Positions 6,160 to 8,399 of a DNA stretch of 8,399 nt are shown here, piece after piece. Both the position numbers and the translations under genes were made by a program. Each line of letters opens with the position of its first letter. The first letter of the stretch is position 1. This DNA comes from Oscillospiraceae bacterium (GTDB lineage Bacteria; Bacillota; Clostridia; Oscillospirales; Oscillospiraceae): the NCBI GenBank assembly GCA_009786775.1, contig WQRL01000062.1, positions 1-8,399 on the forward strand, given 5' to 3'. The notes beneath the pieces were generated by a model. The model worked only from the letters and a program-made list of their open reading frames with translations, had not been told where the DNA came from and made no database searches.

Positions 6160-7605
6160 TCACTCTGCCGCAATGGCTTCACTGCTGACAGGAAGAAATA
6201 TCACAGCCTTAAAGCCTCCATCCTCGGCATTTGAGAGCTTAAGGCTTCCACCGTGGTACTTAATTATTTCTTCACAGACTGCAAGCCCTATGCCGCTGCC
6301 CCTATCCTTGGAGTTACTGCCCTTATAAAACTTCATTTTGATGTTGTCCAGCTCATCCTCAAGGGCTCCCGGGCCGTAGTCGCGGATGGTAATGCATATG
6401 AAGTCGCTCACAAGCACTATGGAAACATCAATGCGCTTGCCTTCTCGGCCATATTTTGCGGCATTGTCGAAGAGGTTTAGAAACACTTGCTTGAGCCTGT
6501 TAGGGTCTCCCGAAATGAGAATGTCATCGTCAATCCCGTTATCGTAGATAAATTCAAGCTCATCTTGGTGGAGCAGCTCACGAAAGGCAAAAATAGCATC
6601 CTCAAGCTCTGCGGCAATATCTATCTGCTCTATGTTGAGAGTAAATCTTCCGTCTTCCATCCGGGTAAACTCCAGAAGCTCTTCAACCATTTTTGTCAGC
6701 CTTCGGGCCTCTTTGAGTATAATTTGAATGCCGCGCTTTGACTCTCCATCAAGCCCTTCATTATAGACCAAGGTTTCGCCCCACCCTGTAATCGCCGTGA
6801 GGGGAGTTCTAAGTTCGTGTGAAATGGACGATATAAACTCCGTCTGAACCTTCTCTGACTGTGATATCTTAAACGACATTTCATTTATGGAATCCACCAT
6901 CTCGCCGATTTCATCTCTATAGTTATTGTTTATCTGAACCCCATATCCTCCCTCGGCAATCCGCTTTGAAACCTTTGTAATCTCACTTACAGGAGTTATT
7001 ATGGACCGTATAAATACAAGGCTGACGAAAAATATAATAAGCAGCAATAAAAGTCCTATACCTGTTGCACCCAGTACATTGAGCATAACCTGCCTGTCCA
7101 CAAGCTGCAAGCTCGAAACATAGCGCATAACTCCGATAACTTCACCATCGGCAAAGACCATCGGTGCTGAGGCCGCCATTATTCGCTCTCCTGTGGCCAC
7201 CCGCCGCCCAACCCATGACTCAATCTGGCGGTTCTCTATGGCCGCCCATATGTCAGGTGTGTTGGGTGAGGTGCCGGAGGTTATTGTGAGGGTTGAAATC
7301 AGGATGCTACCGTTAGTATCGAGAAATTGCAGTTCTATCCTGTCAGCCTCCCGGAAGGTTTCTGTATACCTGTGTGCTGCATTAAAAAATTCAGCATACG
7401 ACCTTGCGACATAGTTTGCAAAGAAATCTGTGGCTGTCCTAGCCTTCGCCTCCAGGCCTGTCCTTATAGTCGCATGGTAATAATTATGAATAATAACGGA
7501 AAACAGAGAAACAGCCACAACCACGGCCACCAAGGCAATTAGCATGGCGCCTCTAATCCAGCGCTGCCTCCAGCCGGTCATAAAACTTGCGAATATGCCA
7601 GTCAA
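6160..7605 (-). CDS. Membrane sensor histidine kinase with HAMP domain
   Basis: A 481-residue sensor kinase, surely the partner of the regulator that ends 3 nt before it. Order of parts: a basic N-terminus; TM1 at about 19-39; an extracytoplasmic region at 40-175 whose APMVFADGEVIGVMRYVSSL (147-166) resembles the end of a Cache/PAS-like sensor fold; TM2 at 178-199; HAMP at 200-252; HisKA with phospho-acceptor H263 in SSISHELRTPL; then the ATPase domain. In the latter, the N-box is FLNLFDNAAKYG (N377, N381), G1 is DYGPG (409-413) and G2 is GSGIGLA (436-442). The F-box is weak (IKMKFYKG). The ligand is not predictable. The 7605 start is TTG with only a GGGGG about 10 nt upstream. An in-frame ATG at 7581 would give 473 residues starting MTGWRQRW and is a real alternative. 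Confidence 0.96.
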   Translation of the reverse strand: MTGIFASFMTGWRQRWIRGAMLIALVAVVVAVSLFSVIIHNYYHATIRTGLEAKARTATDFFANYVARSYAEFFNAAHRYTETFREADRIELQFLDTNGSILISTLTITSGTSPNTPDIWAAIENRQIESWVGRRVATGERIMAASAPMVFADGEVIGVMRYVSSLQLVDRQVMLNVLGATGIGLLLLLIIFFVSLVFIRSIITPVSEITKVSKRIAEGGYGVQINNNYRDEIGEMVDSINEMSFKISQSEKVQTEFISSISHELRTPLTAITGWGETLVYNEGLDGESKRGIQIILKEARRLTKMVEELLEFTRMEDGRFTLNIEQIDIAAELEDAIFAFRELLHQDELEFIYDNGIDDDILISGDPNRLKQVFLNLFDNAAKYGREGKRIDVSIVLVSDFICITIRDYGPGALEDELDNIKMKFYKGSNSKDRGSGIGLAVCEEIIKYHGGSLKLSNAEDGGFKAVIFLPVSSEAIAAE

Positions 7606-7608
7606 CTT

Positions 7609-8295
7609 CTACAGCCCCCATTTGTATCCATAACCCCAAACCGTGGTAATATATGTCGGATTTGTGGGGTCATCTTCAATTTTTATTCTCAGCCGCCTGA
7701 TGTTGACATCCGCTATTTTCAGTTCGCCGAAATAGTCCCTGCCCCAGACAGTGTTCAAAATATCCTCTCTGGATAGAGCCTTGCCGGGATTGTCCATGAA
7801 CATCTTCATTATGGAATACTCAACTTGAGTTAGCTTAATGCGGGCTCCGTCTTTTTCCAGCGTCCTGTTCCGGGTGTTGAGCCTAAACGGCCCCTGAATT
7901 ATCTCCCCTGTTTCCTGAGTCCCTGTAGAGCCCGTCCTCCGGAACAGCGCATCCACGCGGGCTGTTAGTTCGGCGGGAGAAAAGGGTTTTGTAACATAGT
8001 CGTCGGCACCTGTCATTAGCCCTGTAACCTTGTCCATCTCCTGGGTTCTGGCTGTGAGCATTATTATTCCGATGTGAGGGTCTGCGGCGCGGATCTTTCT
8101 GCACACCTCAAAGCCATCAGTATCAGGGAGCATTATGTCCAAAATGGCCACTTTTACATCCGGGTGTATCCTAAGCTGTTCGAAAGCCTCTGCCCCGGTT
8201 CCTGCCTCAATAACTTCGTAGCCGGCACGGTTTAGATTTATTACGACAAAACTGCGTATGCTGGTCTCATCTTCGAGTACAAGAATTTTTTTCAT
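7609..8295 (-). CDS. OmpR/PhoB-family response regulator
   Basis: A 228-residue two-domain transcription factor. The receiver domain (1-120) has the acidic pair E8/D9, phospho-acceptor D53 in AILDIMLPD, T81 in MLTAR, and K103 in VTKPF, so all catalytic residues are present. The winged-helix DNA-binding domain (about 130-228) shows the family pattern EYSIMKMFMDNPGKALSRE, VNIRRLRIKIEDDP and TTVWGYGYKW. It is probably phosphorylated by the kinase encoded 3 nt downstream. The ATG at 8295 gives the canonical MKKILVLEDE; the AAGGAG upstream is 12 nt away, somewhat far. Its targets are unknown. Autoregulation through the inverted repeats at 8334-8386 is possible but unsupported beyond position. It resembles many Clostridia regulators, and I cannot assign it to a named system. 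Confidence 0.97.
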   Translation of the reverse strand: MKKILVLEDETSIRSFVVINLNRAGYEVIEAGTGAEAFEQLRIHPDVKVAILDIMLPDTDGFEVCRKIRAADPHIGIIMLTARTQEMDKVTGLMTGADDYVTKPFSPAELTARVDALFRRTGSTGTQETGEIIQGPFRLNTRNRTLEKDGARIKLTQVEYSIMKMFMDNPGKALSREDILNTVWGRDYFGELKIADVNIRRLRIKIEDDPTNPTYITTVWGYGYKWGL

Positions 8296-8307
8296 ATTCT
8301 ATGAGCA

Positions 8308-8313
8308 CTCCTT
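8308..8313 (-). promoter_or_regulatory. Ribosome binding site of the response regulator
   Basis: AAGGAG on the minus strand lies 12 nt before the ATG at 8295. The motif is strong but the spacing is longer than the usual 6-9 nt. No nearer in-frame start exists. A clear -35/-10 pair for the operon was not found; TATACA or TACATT just upstream are only partial -10 matches. Confidence 0.5.
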
Positions 8314-8324
8314 GTATAATGTAT

Positions 8325-8399
8325 TTAGGTTTTAAGGGATAGCCTATAACCCTTGAACTGCCCGCCGTTATCGTAGATAATAGCGGAATGGGATTGAGT
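8325..8399 (-). CDS. Possible 3' end of an upstream gene (24 codons and stop)
   Basis: From the right edge the minus strand reads open for 24 codons, ending YDNGGQFKGYRLSLKT and TAA at 8327-8325, 29 nt before the response regulator start. Direction and spacing fit the C-terminus of a preceding gene on the same strand, and codon choice resembles the neighbours. The piece is too short to recognise a family. A second minus-strand frame is also open from the edge into the start of the regulator gene, and one plus-strand frame is open from about 8343 to the edge without a normal start. The reading given is therefore only the most plausible of three. Confidence 0.35.
   Translation of the reverse strand, partial: TQSHSAIIYDNGGQFKGYRLSLKT
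8334..8354. repeat. Imperfect inverted repeat upstream of the two-component genes
   Basis: AAGGG ATAG CC TATAA CCCTT on the plus strand: outer 5-bp arms AAGGG/CCCTT and inner arms ATAG/CTAT with a 2-nt bulge. There is no T-rich run on either side, so it is not a typical terminator. It could be an operator for the adjacent regulator or a chance palindrome inside a coding end. Confidence 0.3.
8365..8386. repeat. Second imperfect inverted repeat upstream of the two-component genes
   Basis: The plus strand has CCG TTATC GTA GATAA TAG CGG. TTATC/GATAA pair perfectly around a 3-nt centre, and CCG/CGG extend the arms past a 3-nt bulge. It lies 10 nt from the other inverted repeat. No T-run follows, so an operator or chance palindrome is likelier than a terminator. 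Confidence 0.3.

Noticed and set aside
5662..6234. A 190-codon open frame on the plus strand opposite the DUF1385 gene
   Set aside because: It lies antisense to a clearly coding membrane protein. Its Ser/Thr-rich translation shows no recognisable family and looks like the usual shadow of a gene on the other strand.
8315..8320. A perfect TATAAT on the plus strand upstream of the regulator
   Set aside because: No -35-like hexamer lies 16-18 nt upstream, and no plus-strand gene with a normal start follows, so a divergent promoter is unsupported.
8343..8399. Plus-strand open frame reading PAVIVDNSGMGLS, superficially like an actin N-terminus
   Set aside because: It has no ATG, GTG or TTG start before the matching part and no clear ribosome binding site, and the similarity is too short to count.

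Overview
The window is an ordinary chromosomal housekeeping region. All genes lie on the minus strand, so it is transcribed from right to left. The protein families and gene neighbours point to a Gram-positive, Clostridia-like Firmicute: a DUF1385/YqhQ membrane protein directly before prmC, recA followed at once by recX, rimO ahead of pgsA, AGGAG-type ribosome binding sites, and occasional TTG starts. Base composition looks mid-range by eye. The taxonomic placement is an inference and does not reach genus level.

Layout in transcription order. (1) 8399-8325: a possible 3' end of an upstream gene, with two imperfect inverted repeats in the same stretch. (2) 8295-6160: an OmpR/PhoB-type response regulator followed 3 nt later by a HAMP-containing membrane histidine kinase. 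(3) 6113-3179: a DUF1385 membrane protein, prmC (release-factor glutamine methyltransferase) and recA. (4) 3175-836: recX, rimO (ribosomal protein S12 methylthiotransferase) and pgsA (phosphatidylglycerophosphate synthase). (5) 748-1: the first 249 codons of an iron-type alcohol dehydrogenase, running off the left edge.

Gaps from the response regulator to pgsA are small: 3, 46, 1, 18, 3 and 1 nt, then a 4-nt ATGA overlap. No obvious intrinsic terminator was seen between them, so one long transcript is plausible, with translational coupling at recA/recX, recX/rimO and rimO/pgsA. The 87 nt between pgsA and the dehydrogenase is the best place for a transcript boundary, but no clear terminator or promoter is visible there. 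No intergenic stretch exceeds 300 bases.

Functionally the run mixes signalling (two-component pair), translation (PrmC on release factors, RimO on S12), DNA repair (RecA and its modulator RecX) and membrane lipid synthesis (PgsA). I found no defence system, mobile element, CRISPR array, tRNA or rRNA, and nothing that convincingly forms a new system. The items most worth a second look are the conserved HxxEH and HPRCG motifs of the uncharacterised DUF1385 protein, the altered DNA-binding loop L1 of RecA, and the placement of recA in a compact operon behind a two-component system with no visible SOS box.
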